Shown here piece after piece: positions 18,206 to 25,521 of a stretch of DNA of 64,000 bases. The stretch is taken from the NCBI RefSeq assembly GCF_900100265.1, contig NZ_LT629696.1, positions 3,534,001-3,598,000 on the forward strand, read 5' to 3'. Numbering within the stretch: position 1 is the first letter of the stretch; each line of letters opens with the position of its first letter. The translations under genes were made by a program, and so were the position numbers. The DNA is from Leifsonia sp. 466MF (GTDB lineage: Bacteria; Actinomycetota; Actinomycetes; Actinomycetales; Microbacteriaceae). A model generated the notes under the pieces. The model was given only the letters and a program-made list of their open reading frames with translations. It made no database searches and was not told the origin of the DNA.

Positions 18206-18487
18206 ATGGGGCTGATGCACTGGAATCCGCGGGAGCGTGCCGCCGGGCTCGTCAGCGTAACGACCGATGGATGGCGCGGCGAGATCGTCACGCCGCTGAT
18301 CCCCCGCGACCCCACCTCGCCGCTCCGTTCGGCCCTCCTCAACGAGCGGGCCGAGCGCCTGGGCGAACTCCGCATCCTCGACTTCCGGGTCTATGACACG
18401 GTACGCGTCGAGGAGAACGGGCCGGGCGACAGCTACCGGATCATCGACCGGTTCAAGATCGCGATCGGTGTCGAACGCCCCGCCTGA
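18206..18487 (+). CDS. hypothetical small protein, 93 aa
   Basis: A soluble 93-aa protein of unknown family beginning MGLMHWNPRERAAGL. It has mixed charged and aliphatic sequence (ILDFRVYDTVRVEENGPGDS, then FKIAIGVERPA) and looks like a small beta-rich fold. No transmembrane segment, signal or cysteine is present. A reading frame open from further upstream (18098) is mostly Arg/Pro noise, so I place the start at the ATG after GAGAGGA (spacing 12) or at the next ATG three codons on. It follows the sigma-LamG gene by 198 bases and converges on htrA. The 198-base gap holds no gene that I can support. Confidence 0.55.
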   Translation: MGLMHWNPRERAAGLVSVTTDGWRGEIVTPLIPRDPTSPLRSALLNERAERLGELRILDFRVYDTVRVEENGPGDSYRIIDRFKIAIGVERPA

Positions 18488-18509
18488 GCCGCTCAGCCCA
18501 CTCGCCCGC

Positions 18510-19628
18510 TCAGCCGCTACCGAGAGTCACGGTGGTGGTCTGGCGTCGGCCGTCCCGCACGTAGACCACGTCGACACCGTCGCCGGGTTTGCTCGTGAGC
18601 TGGATCGCCGTGAGGTCGTCGACGCTGCCGACGGGCCTGCCGTCGACGCGGGTGATCACATCTCCGGCCCGCAGGCCTGCCTGCTGCGACGGTCCACCGG
18701 GCGTCACCGACTGCACGTACAGTCCCGGCTGGTCGTTGTCGCCCTGGCCGGGCTGGATGGGCGTGACCGAGATCCCGAAGATCGGATAGGTCACCTTGCC
18801 GGTCGAGATGATCTGCTGCGCAATCGGCATCGCCACCGCCTGCGGGACCGCGAAGCCGATGCCGACGCTCCCGCCGCCCGCTTCCCCGGAGGCGCCGGGA
18901 ACGGTCGCGATGGCCGAGTTCACTCCGATGAGCCGGCCGTCGCAGTCGACGAGCGCGCCCCCCGAGTTGCCGGGATTGATCGAGGCGTCGGCCTGGATCG
19001 CATCCGCCAGCACGGCGTTGCGGTCGCTGTCGCTCTGCACCGGGACCGTGCGACCGAGGGCGCTGACCACTCCGGTCGTGACCGTGCTGGAGAGGCCCAG
19101 CGGAGCGCCGAGCGCGACCACCGGCTGGCCGACCTTGAGCGTTGTGGAGTCCCCCTGCTTGATGACGGGAAGTCCGCTGGCCTCCACCTTCACCACGGCG
19201 ATGTCGGCGCGCGGCGACCGCCCCACGAGCTTCGCCGGGTGCGTCGTCCCGTCGTTGTAGAGGACGGTGATCTTCGCGCCCTCCGCTGCGGGGGCGATGA
19301 CATGGTTGTTGGTGAGGATGTAGCCGTCGGCGGAGATGATCTCCCCGCTGCCGGTGCCGCCGGAGCCGTCGCCGGCGACCACCCCGATCGTCACGATCGA
19401 GGGGAGCACGTCGCTCGCGATGCGTTCGGCGTCGCACACCGACGCGGACGACAGCGAAGCGGTCCGGGCCGGCGCCATCCCGAGTGTGGATGCACCCGAG
19501 CGGAGGGTGAGACCGCCGAGCACGCCCGATCCCAGCAGGATGACCGCGCCCAGCACGGCGAGCAGCACGGTCGCCCACACCGGGAACCGCCCGGGTCGGT
19601 CCGTCCTCTTCTGGTCGGTCGACGTCAT
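18510..19628 (-). CDS. HtrA/DegP-like serine protease with PDZ domain, membrane-anchored
   Basis: A 372-aa S1C protease. A short cytoplasmic N-terminus leads into one transmembrane helix (VWATVLLAVLGAVILLGSGV, about 17-36), then the trypsin-like domain with the catalytic His in TNNHV, Asp in RADIAVV and Ser in NPGNSGGAL, and a single C-terminal PDZ domain (AGLRAGDVITRVDGRPV). This is the standard actinobacterial envelope-stress protease, acting outside the membrane on misfolded or regulatory proteins. I chose the ATG preceded by GAGGGGG (spacing 8); an ATG 33 bases further up is possible. Divergent from a small gene over a set of palindromic and direct repeats. Its place beside the sigma-LamG gene makes a role in the same stress response plausible but untested. 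Confidence 0.92.
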   Translation of the reverse strand: MTSTDQKRTDRPGRFPVWATVLLAVLGAVILLGSGVLGGLTLRSGASTLGMAPARTASLSSASVCDAERIASDVLPSIVTIGVVAGDGSGGTGSGEIISADGYILTNNHVIAPAAEGAKITVLYNDGTTHPAKLVGRSPRADIAVVKVEASGLPVIKQGDSTTLKVGQPVVALGAPLGLSSTVTTGVVSALGRTVPVQSDSDRNAVLADAIQADASINPGNSGGALVDCDGRLIGVNSAIATVPGASGEAGGGSVGIGFAVPQAVAMPIAQQIISTGKVTYPIFGISVTPIQPGQGDNDQPGLYVQSVTPGGPSQQAGLRAGDVITRVDGRPVGSVDDLTAIQLTSKPGDGVDVVYVRDGRRQTTTVTLGSG

Positions 19629-19665
19629 CTCTCGCGCCCCCTCGCTTCTGTTCGGGGTCATGGTG

Positions 19666-19736
19666 TCTCGACCGGTCGAGAGCTGGATAGACAGTTGGGT
19701 CGAGAGCTACGCCACGAGGGACGCGAGGACTAATGT
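19666..19736. promoter_or_regulatory. palindrome, direct repeats and leaderless promoter between htrA and a small gene
   Basis: TCTCGACC-GGTCGAGA (19666-19681) is a perfect 16-base palindrome. Its right half continues as GGTCGAGAGCT (19674-19684), which is repeated identically at 19698-19708, 24 bases on. TAATGT (19731-19736) then stands six bases before the plus-strand ATG. A dimeric repressor or activator could bind the palindrome and the extra half-site and control both divergent genes. Confidence 0.6.
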
Positions 19737-19742
19737 GAACGC

Positions 19743-19961
19743 ATGGATTTCGGCGACGATGTGTTCACCGCATTCCTCGTGCACCCCGACCAGCCCGGGC
19801 TGGACCGGTCGATCGACCTCCCGGTGCTCGAAACGCATCCCCCTGTCCGCGTGCGCATCCCGGCGGACCAGGCGATGGAGGTCTACGAGCTGGTGACCGC
19901 GGACGATTGGCCGCGCGAGGCGATCTACCGGCACGTCGGCCGCGAGTCGTCTGCCTCCTGA
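19743..19961 (+). CDS. hypothetical acidic small protein, 72 aa
   Basis: A 72-aa soluble acidic protein (starts MDFGDDVFTAFLVHPDQPGL) with no cysteine, signal or membrane segment, and no family that I recognise. The middle has alternating aliphatic residues (VRVRIPADQAMEVYELVTAD), as in a small alpha/beta fold. The start is well supported: TAATGT lies exactly six bases upstream, the leaderless layout used elsewhere here. It is the first of three short plus-strand genes between htrA and the large LuxR regulator and may be controlled by the repeats upstream. Confidence 0.6.
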   Translation: MDFGDDVFTAFLVHPDQPGLDRSIDLPVLETHPPVRVRIPADQAMEVYELVTADDWPREAIYRHVGRESSAS

Positions 19962-20049
19962 CCACTCGATGGACTAGCGGAATCGCGTGGGTTCGCGTCA
20001 AGCTACTTCTCGACGTCGGTCGATGTGCGACGGGGAGGGGTGGGGTGCG

Positions 20050-20232
20050 GTGAACGAGGACGCGAACGCCTTTCCGGAGCCGGGATCACCCGGGTGGATG
20101 CGCGTGCAGGGCCACCCCGACGTCGCCAGGATGGAGGTCGTCGGCCGCACGATACGCGTCCGGCTGGTCTCCGGCGTCGAGCTGGAATGGCGGCGCGACG
20201 ACGATTCGGTGGACGACCGTTCGCACGCGTGA
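20050..20232 (+). CDS. small protein, SGVELE family member 1, 60 aa
   Basis: A 60-aa protein from a GTG with GGGAGGGG about eight bases upstream; an earlier in-frame ATG (20023) is possible. The C-terminal half, VVGRTIRVRLVSGVELEWRR, resembles the C-terminal half of the next small gene (LLRLYSGVELEYDLETW). The shared SGVELE[WY] core and the paired position indicate a duplicated small-protein family of unknown function. Acidic ends and no membrane segment suggest a small soluble beta-rich protein. Confidence 0.5.
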   Translation: MNEDANAFPEPGSPGWMRVQGHPDVARMEVVGRTIRVRLVSGVELEWRRDDDSVDDRSHA

Positions 20233-20335
20233 CTTTATGGAAAACACCTAGTCCCCAACGGACGCTCGAAGGTGCATCATGGCCACGCCGCCATCGACGG
20301 GTCCGACTCCCGCCGGGCGGGAGGAGGCACAGAAG

Positions 20336-20560
20336 ATGGCTGACGAATTCGACTACATCCACCCACCGCACCCTCCGCGCCTCCGTGAGCATGTCGGCCT
20401 CATCCGCTGGACCCATGACTCCGACGGCGGGTGGGTGACGGAGACCGTCACCGGCCAGTTCGCCGGGGGCGACTCGCAGCGCTGGCTGCTCCGGCTCTAC
20501 TCCGGAGTCGAGCTCGAATACGACTTGGAGACGTGGGCGCCGTATCAGCCACACCTGTGA
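20336..20560 (+). CDS. small protein, SGVELE family member 2, 74 aa
   Basis: A 74-aa protein starting MADEFDYIHPPHPPRLREHV. The ATG is chosen because GAGGAGG lies eight bases upstream; an ATG 57 bases earlier is in frame but has no such site. The domain VTETVTGQFAGGDSQRWLLR followed by LYSGVELEYDLETW is a likely paralogue of the preceding small protein. His/Pro-rich N-terminus, several Trp, no cysteine or membrane segment. Function unknown. It precedes the LuxR-type ATPase regulator by 70 bases on the same strand. Confidence 0.55.
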   Translation: MADEFDYIHPPHPPRLREHVGLIRWTHDSDGGWVTETVTGQFAGGDSQRWLLRLYSGVELEYDLETWAPYQPHL

Positions 20561-20630
20561 CAGCTGTCTTTCGAGCCGTACCCGCTCCTGACACCATGCG
20601 AGACGTAACACCCAACAGGGGCGTCGGCTC

Positions 20631-22964
20631 ATGGATCAGACGACGGTCAGGGCCGGCGCCCCGCCCCGGCTGACGGGGGTCGGTATGCAGACATCGAACT
20701 CCACGCACGGGCTCCCCGTGCGCCTGGACCCGATGGTCGGGCGTCGCGAGGAGGTCTCGCTAATCCGCCGCCTGCTGCAGACCTCCAACCGTCTGGTGAC
20801 CGTCACAGGAACCGCCGGCGTGGGGAAGAGCCGCGTCGCGATCGCGGCCGCGGAGTCGCTGCGGCGCTCGGTGTCGGGCGTCTGGTACGTGGATGTGCGC
20901 GGTCGCGGGCAGGATGTCGCACTGGCGGTCGCGCAGGAGCTGAAGGTCGATCCGGGCGACGACGCCCTCGGCGCCGTGATCGCCGCAATCGGCGACGAGG
21001 ACGCGCTGCTCCTGATCGACGACGCGGACGAGGCCGTGGCCGAGACCTCGGCGGTGATCGACGCCCTCCTCCTGACGTGCCCGGGCGTGCGAGCCATCGT
21101 CACCTCCCGCGAGCCGCCCTCCTCCACCGCGCAGGCGCTCGTGGCGATCGGTCCCTTCGCCCACCACGACTTGACCGTCAGCAGCGACGCCGTCCGACTG
21201 TTCGCGGATCGCGCCGCATCGGGCGACGCCCTGTTCTCCGTCGACGGGAGCACGTTGCCGGAGGTGGTCGCGATCTGCGAGGCGACCTACGGCGTCCCCC
21301 TGGCGATCGAGCTGGCCGCCGCGCAGCTTCAGTTCATGGATGTGCGGACGCTCGCGAGCCGCATCTCCCACCAGCTGGACACCCTGGAGCCGGCCGCGGC
21401 GGAGTCCCGGTCCCTCCGCGCCGCCGTCGAGGACAGCTGGGATCGCTGCACCGAGACGGAGCGGCGCGTCTGGTCGGATCTCGCGGTCCTGGCCCCGGGC
21501 TGGGATCTCGATCTCGGAGAGGCCATGGCCGCCCTCAGCGCCGCGACCCCGAGAGATGCGAGCGCCGCGCTCAAGCAGCTCATCCGGCGTTCGGTGATCC
21601 ATCGCCGACGCGTCGAGGGGGATGTGCGCTACGAGCTGCTGCCCGCACTGCGGGAGTTCGGGGCCGAGCGGGCGACGCATCCACAGGACGCCCAGGGGCA
21701 TTTCGTGTCGTGCATGCTGCTGCGGTTGCACGACGCGGAGGACAACTGGTTCAGTGGCCGCCAACGCGAGATCCTGCAGCGGCTGCGCGGCGACATCGCC
21801 AATATCCGCCGGGCGGTGTCGACGGCAGCGGCGCTCGGCGACGCCGATCGCGCCGTCGAAGTCGCGGTGACGGCCTGGCGGCAGGCATGGATGCTGCACG
21901 GCAGCGGTGACGAGGTCGCGACCTGGCTCGGCATCGCGTTCGCCTCGGGTCGGCCGTCGCCGTTCTGGGCGGCGCAGGGGCACGCCCTCCGTGCGGCCGT
22001 CTTCGGCCAGACGGGGAAGCCGGGTCTTGCGCGCAGCGAGCTGGGCATTGCCCGCGCTGCTCTCGAGGAGGTCGCGAACGGCGACGACGCCGAGGCGGCT
22101 CAGGACTGCGCAGTCAGTGTTCGGAGCGCTGCGGAGGTCGTCGACACGGACGACAGGCGTGCGCTGGAGCTGCTCCGCATCCTGATGGACGAACTCGGCG
22201 AGGACGCCTATCGGTTCGGCCGGACGAACACGCCGCAACGTCTCGCCGCACGGCTGCACGCCCTCGGCGAGCGCGCGCAGGGCTCCCGCGTCGACGACGA
22301 CATCACCGAACGCGCCCTCCTGGTCGGCGACCGCTTCGAGCGGTCCTTCGCGCTCACGACTCGGGCCTCGGCGTGCGCCGCCGCCCGTGAGTACGAGACG
22401 ACCGAGGCGGACGCACGGGAGGCGCTGGTGGTGAAACGCGGACTCGGCAACGGTCTGGGGGTCGCCCAGGCGCTCGAACTGCTCGCCGACGTCGCGCGCG
22501 AGCACGCGGATCCTGCGCGAGGCGCGACCCTGCTGGGTGCGGCGGCGGCCCGATGGCGTGACGCCGGAGCGATCCGCGCCAACTATCCGCCGTACTTCTA
22601 CGATCGGGCGGCCACCGAGCGGACGCTCCGTCACCGCCTCGGCTCCGAAGCATTCGACCGCGCGTTCGCATACGGAGCGGCACTGAGCGAGGACGAGAGC
22701 ATCGACTTCGCCCTGCACGGGATGGTCGAGGCCCGGACGCGCACCGGCATCCCGGCCTCGGCGCGGACATCGGAGCTGACACCGCGCGAGGCGCAGGTGG
22801 CGGCCCTGGTGGCGGACGGCGCCTCCAACAAGGAGATCGCCCGGCAACTCTTCGTGTCGATCCGCACGGTCGAGACGCACGTGCAGAACGCCCTGGTGAA
22901 GCTGGGGTTGCGCTCCCGCACCGAGCTGGCGCTGTGGCATCGGGAGCAGACCCCCCAGGGATGA
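20631..22964 (+). CDS. large ATPase LuxR-family (LAL-like) transcriptional regulator
   Basis: A 777-aa regulator with three parts. An NB-ARC/AAA-like ATPase begins PMVGRREEVSLIRRLL near 35 with Walker A GTAGVGKS at about 60-67, Walker B-like ALLLIDDADE near 125 and a sensor-like VRAIVTSREP near 155. The middle 350-690 is helical, tetratricopeptide-like sequence, probably the ligand or partner-binding part. The C-terminus (about 715-770) is a LuxR/FixJ helix-turn-helix, LTPREAQVAALVADGASNKE then RTVETHVQNALVKLGLRSRT. Such regulators use nucleotide-driven oligomerisation to switch on transcription. The ATG has AGGGG ten bases upstream; an in-frame ATG at 20685 is an alternative. No pathway is obvious next to it, so the target may be the flanking small genes or elsewhere. 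Confidence 0.9.
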   Translation: MDQTTVRAGAPPRLTGVGMQTSNSTHGLPVRLDPMVGRREEVSLIRRLLQTSNRLVTVTGTAGVGKSRVAIAAAESLRRSVSGVWYVDVRGRGQDVALAVAQELKVDPGDDALGAVIAAIGDEDALLLIDDADEAVAETSAVIDALLLTCPGVRAIVTSREPPSSTAQALVAIGPFAHHDLTVSSDAVRLFADRAASGDALFSVDGSTLPEVVAICEATYGVPLAIELAAAQLQFMDVRTLASRISHQLDTLEPAAAESRSLRAAVEDSWDRCTETERRVWSDLAVLAPGWDLDLGEAMAALSAATPRDASAALKQLIRRSVIHRRRVEGDVRYELLPALREFGAERATHPQDAQGHFVSCMLLRLHDAEDNWFSGRQREILQRLRGDIANIRRAVSTAAALGDADRAVEVAVTAWRQAWMLHGSGDEVATWLGIAFASGRPSPFWAAQGHALRAAVFGQTGKPGLARSELGIARAALEEVANGDDAEAAQDCAVSVRSAAEVVDTDDRRALELLRILMDELGEDAYRFGRTNTPQRLAARLHALGERAQGSRVDDDITERALLVGDRFERSFALTTRASACAAAREYETTEADAREALVVKRGLGNGLGVAQALELLADVAREHADPARGATLLGAAAARWRDAGAIRANYPPYFYDRAATERTLRHRLGSEAFDRAFAYGAALSEDESIDFALHGMVEARTRTGIPASARTSELTPREAQVAALVADGASNKEIARQLFVSIRTVETHVQNALVKLGLRSRTELALWHREQTPQG

Positions 22965-22977
22965 GCGCGTCGATGAG

Positions 22978-23001
22978 CTCCGGGCGACCGCTCACCCGGA
23001 G
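22978..23001. terminator. candidate bidirectional terminator
   Basis: CTCCGGG-N10-CCCGGAG lies in the 73-base gap between the convergent LuxR-type and sigma-factor genes. The stem is short, all G/C except two pairs, and no T-run follows. Confidence 0.4.
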
Positions 23002-23037
23002 GACACGGCGGCAGCGCGCGCCCTCCGGGGCGGACAT

Positions 23038-23598
23038 TCAGGCGGCGAGGCTGAGATCCTCGCCGGCGACACCGGTGACGGCCGCACGCAGACCGGTGCG
23101 GGCTCGGGCGGCGAGCGCGGCGGCGGCGCCGGGCGTCATCCCGAGGATCTCTGCGGCGGCGGACAGCGGCAGGCCGTGTACGCAGGTCAACAGCAGGATG
23201 CGCTGCCAGCGCTCGGGGAGGCTGCGGAACGGGTGCTCCAGCTCGCCCAGGTCGACCACCTCGAACTCGTAGACCGGATGGCCAACCTCGTCGCCGAGGG
23301 GCACGACGGTCATCCGGGCGTCGCGCGCACCCCAGGTGGCCGCGACGTTGCGGATCGCCGTACGCAGATAGTGGGCGAAACCCTCCGTCGGGCCGTTGCC
23401 GTTGCGCAGGGCGGTGAGCACCTTGGTGAAGGCCTCCTGCACGATGTCCTCCGCGTCGTAGCGCGAAGTCGTGCGGCGGGCGACGTGGTGGGCCCACCCC
23501 TCGTACCGGGCCCACAGGTCGGCGAAGACCGCGTGCTCGCCGCGACGGACCCGGTGCAGCAGCTCCAGGTCGGTCGGACGGACAGCGGTCGCGGGCAT
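23038..23598 (-). CDS. ECF sigma factor, stand-alone paralogue of the sigma-LamG protein
   Basis: A 186-aa ECF sigma factor. Region 2 reads YDAEDIVQEAFTKVLTALRN with HYLRTAIRNVAATW; region 4 begins LPERWQRILLLTCVHGLPLS and ends PGAAAALAARARTGLRAAV. Position by position these blocks resemble those of the sigma part of the LamG fusion (PTSGF/PTEGF, RNVA, LP-KW/LPERW, ARAREGLR/ARARTGLR), so the two belong to one subgroup. This one stops right after region 4 and has no anti-sigma part, either in the protein or in a neighbouring gene. The ATG has GAGGAGA five bases upstream. It is downstream of the epimerase gene on the same strand and convergent with the LuxR-type regulator. Confidence 0.88.
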   Translation of the reverse strand: MPATAVRPTDLELLHRVRRGEHAVFADLWARYEGWAHHVARRTTSRYDAEDIVQEAFTKVLTALRNGNGPTEGFAHYLRTAIRNVAATWGARDARMTVVPLGDEVGHPVYEFEVVDLGELEHPFRSLPERWQRILLLTCVHGLPLSAAAEILGMTPGAAAALAARARTGLRAAVTGVAGEDLSLAA

Positions 23599-23701
23599 CC
23601 TGTCTCCTCGGTCGTTCTCGGTGGACCGGCGGCGGGCCGGTGGAGTGACTCCAGGGTCCGTTGCGGACTCACGCGCGCGGCACCGCAGAACTACCGAGGA
23701 A

Positions 23702-24757
23702 CTACCGAGATGCCAGTCCCATCTCGACGCGCAGCGCGAAGTCCGGCCACCGCTCGCCGCGGCCGAGCAGAGCCGACAGGGCCGCGACGATCCGGTCCGC
23801 TGCGCGTCCGTCTCCGAAGGGGGTGGGCCGGCGCGCCATGGCGACATGACGGAGCGGGTCGGCAAGAAGCGCGGACGCCTCGGCGACGATCGTCTCCACG
23901 CGCGTCCCGACAGTGCGCGACGTCCCCGCGAGGACGCCCTCCGGTCGGTCGGTCGTCGCCGCGAGGACGAGAACCGGCACGTCGAGGCTCGGCGCCACCT
24001 CCTCCAGCTCACCGCAGTCGGTGAGCACGAGCGTCGCGTCGGCGAGAAGCCGGACGAGACCGGCGAACGGCGGCAGCGGTGTCGACAGGATGTTCGGCGC
24101 CCGGCCTGCTGCGGTGGTCAATCCCGCATGCACCGCGAGCTCCGGCCCCGAGCACAGCACGAAGACGTGACCGGGGAATCGCGCCGCCAGCACGCGGACC
24201 GCGGAACCGATCCGCTGCATCGGAGCCCCACGGTTCTCCGGCCGGTGGGCGACGACGAGCACGACGCGCCGGTCTTCCGATGCCACGGTGGCGGTGTCGG
24301 CCGACAGCACCGCGTCGACGAGGGGATCTCCGGTGACGACGATCCGTCCCTCTGGGACAGCGGACGCCAGCAGGACGCGCCGCGCGTGCTCCGTCGGCGC
24401 CAGCTGGAGGGCGGCGATCCGCCCGAGCATCCGTCGAACGGGCTCGCTCGGGAGGGTGTCGGTGACATCGCCGTCGCAGCGTCCGGCATCCAGGTGCGCA
24501 ACCGGGATGCCGCGCTCGGACGCAGCCGTCGCGGCTACCAGGGCCGCTGCCGAGCCGCCGTGGACGAGCACGACGCCTGGCCGGTGCTGCTCGATGAGGT
24601 CCGCGGGATCCGCTGAAGCATTCACCCCAGGAGAGGACGGATCGGCGACGGGCACCAGGAACCCGGCCCGGCTGAGCGCGTCGACGACCGGACGCATCCG
24701 GATCTCGGAGTCCCGGCTGCCGTAGAGGGATAGAGCGACGGGAAGGACGATCGGCAC
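23702..24757 (-). CDS. UDP-GlcNAc 2-epimerase (WecB)-like protein
   Basis: A 351-aa GT-B fold protein of the WecB/EpsC epimerase family. Conserved blocks are VVAHRPENRG near 170, LSTPLPPFAGLVRLLADATL near 230 and TDCGELEEVAPSLDVPVLVL near 250-270. In true epimerases the last block reads TDSGG[IL]QEEAPSLG, and an earlier block reads HVEAGLR; here that earlier block is HLDAGR, so one acidic catalytic position appears changed from Glu to Asp and the Arg-binding neighbourhood is altered. It could be a diverged epimerase making ManNAc for a wall polymer, or a relative acting on another UDP-sugar. GTG start with AGGAGG five bases upstream. Followed by the stand-alone sigma gene. Confidence 0.75.
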   Translation of the reverse strand: MPIVLPVALSLYGSRDSEIRMRPVVDALSRAGFLVPVADPSSPGVNASADPADLIEQHRPGVVLVHGGSAAALVAATAASERGIPVAHLDAGRCDGDVTDTLPSEPVRRMLGRIAALQLAPTEHARRVLLASAVPEGRIVVTGDPLVDAVLSADTATVASEDRRVVLVVAHRPENRGAPMQRIGSAVRVLAARFPGHVFVLCSGPELAVHAGLTTAAGRAPNILSTPLPPFAGLVRLLADATLVLTDCGELEEVAPSLDVPVLVLAATTDRPEGVLAGTSRTVGTRVETIVAEASALLADPLRHVAMARRPTPFGDGRAADRIVAALSALLGRGERWPDFALRVEMGLASR

Positions 24758-24847
24758 GGCGGCCTCCTCTCGACGAGGGCGACGGATCCGCCCTCACCCA
24801 TAGAGACGCGGAAAAGAGGCACGACCTGACGGGGTAGCGTGAGATTC

Positions 24848-25132
24848 ATGAGCCTGAGCGTCGAGAAACAGCCGGAGCAGTCCCGTTACGCCCTGCTTCA
24901 GGACGGCGAGGTGATCGGCGTCGCCGAGTACGAACTGCGGCACGACGCGATCGTCTTCACGCACACCGAGGTCGACGAGGAGAAGCGCGAGAAGGGGATG
25001 GCGTCGACGCTCGTGCAGACGGCGCTCGACGACGTGCGTGACAACACCGACCTGCGCGTCATCGCCTCGTGCCCCTACGTGCGGAGCTGGCTCAGCGAGC
25101 ACCCCGACTACGCGGAGCTGCAGAAGCGGTAG
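24848..25132 (+). CDS. GNAT-like N-acetyltransferase family protein (YidJ/Gcn5-related, small)
   Basis: A 94-aa protein of the short GNAT-related group (COG2388 type): LLQDGEVIGVAEYELRHDAI, FTHTEVDEEKREKGMASTLV and RVIASCPYVRSWLSEHPDYA are the hallmark blocks, the last with the Cys and Tyr conserved in this family. They bind acetyl-CoA, but their acceptor is not known. TAGCGT seven bases before the ATG supports the start. Its last 41 bases overlap the 3' end of a membrane-protein gene on the other strand. Confidence 0.88.
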   Translation: MSLSVEKQPEQSRYALLQDGEVIGVAEYELRHDAIVFTHTEVDEEKREKGMASTLVQTALDDVRDNTDLRVIASCPYVRSWLSEHPDYAELQKR

Positions 25133-25463
25133 CGCGGCCGTCCTCGCTGGGGGCACGGCCCTCGGCGCGCTGGCCGTGACCGGCAGGGCCCAGGTCGAGC
25201 GTGATCTTGCCGCCCTCCCAGGCGCCGTCGCCCTTGTCGCCGGGGAGCGGTGCGGGAGCGGGTAGCAGGGACTGACGGTCCATCTCCTGCTGCGCCTCGT
25301 GTCGGGCGGGCGCGAAGATCTCGTCGAACGATCCGCCGATGGCGCCGCTCATGGTGCCCGAGCCGCGCTGCGCCTTGTTCGAGAGGTCGATCCAGCCCAG
25401 CTTCACGGCGACGACGATCAAGGCGACGAACGCCGCAATGATCCCCACGACCCACCAATTCAC
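25092..25463 (-). CDS. hypothetical single-pass membrane protein
   Basis: A 123-aa protein with one N-terminal transmembrane helix (WWVVGIIAAFVALIVVAVKL, about 3-22), followed by a soluble region with FDEIFAPARHEAQQEMDRQS and a Pro/Gly-rich, positively charged tail. It is of a kind common in Actinobacteria but without known function. GTG start with TACCCT seven bases upstream. The 3' end overlaps that of the convergent acetyltransferase-like gene by 41 bases; the tail beyond about residue 95 is of low complexity, so an earlier true end cannot be excluded but no in-frame stop is seen. Confidence 0.6.
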   Translation of the reverse strand: MNWWVVGIIAAFVALIVVAVKLGWIDLSNKAQRGSGTMSGAIGGSFDEIFAPARHEAQQEMDRQSLLPAPAPLPGDKGDGAWEGGKITLDLGPAGHGQRAEGRAPSEDGRATASAAPRSRGAR

Positions 25464-25521
25464 GCCCTCCAGGGTACCGGAGGACCTGTGCGCTGCCTGA
25501 GGATCAGCTGGCTCTGCGGCC

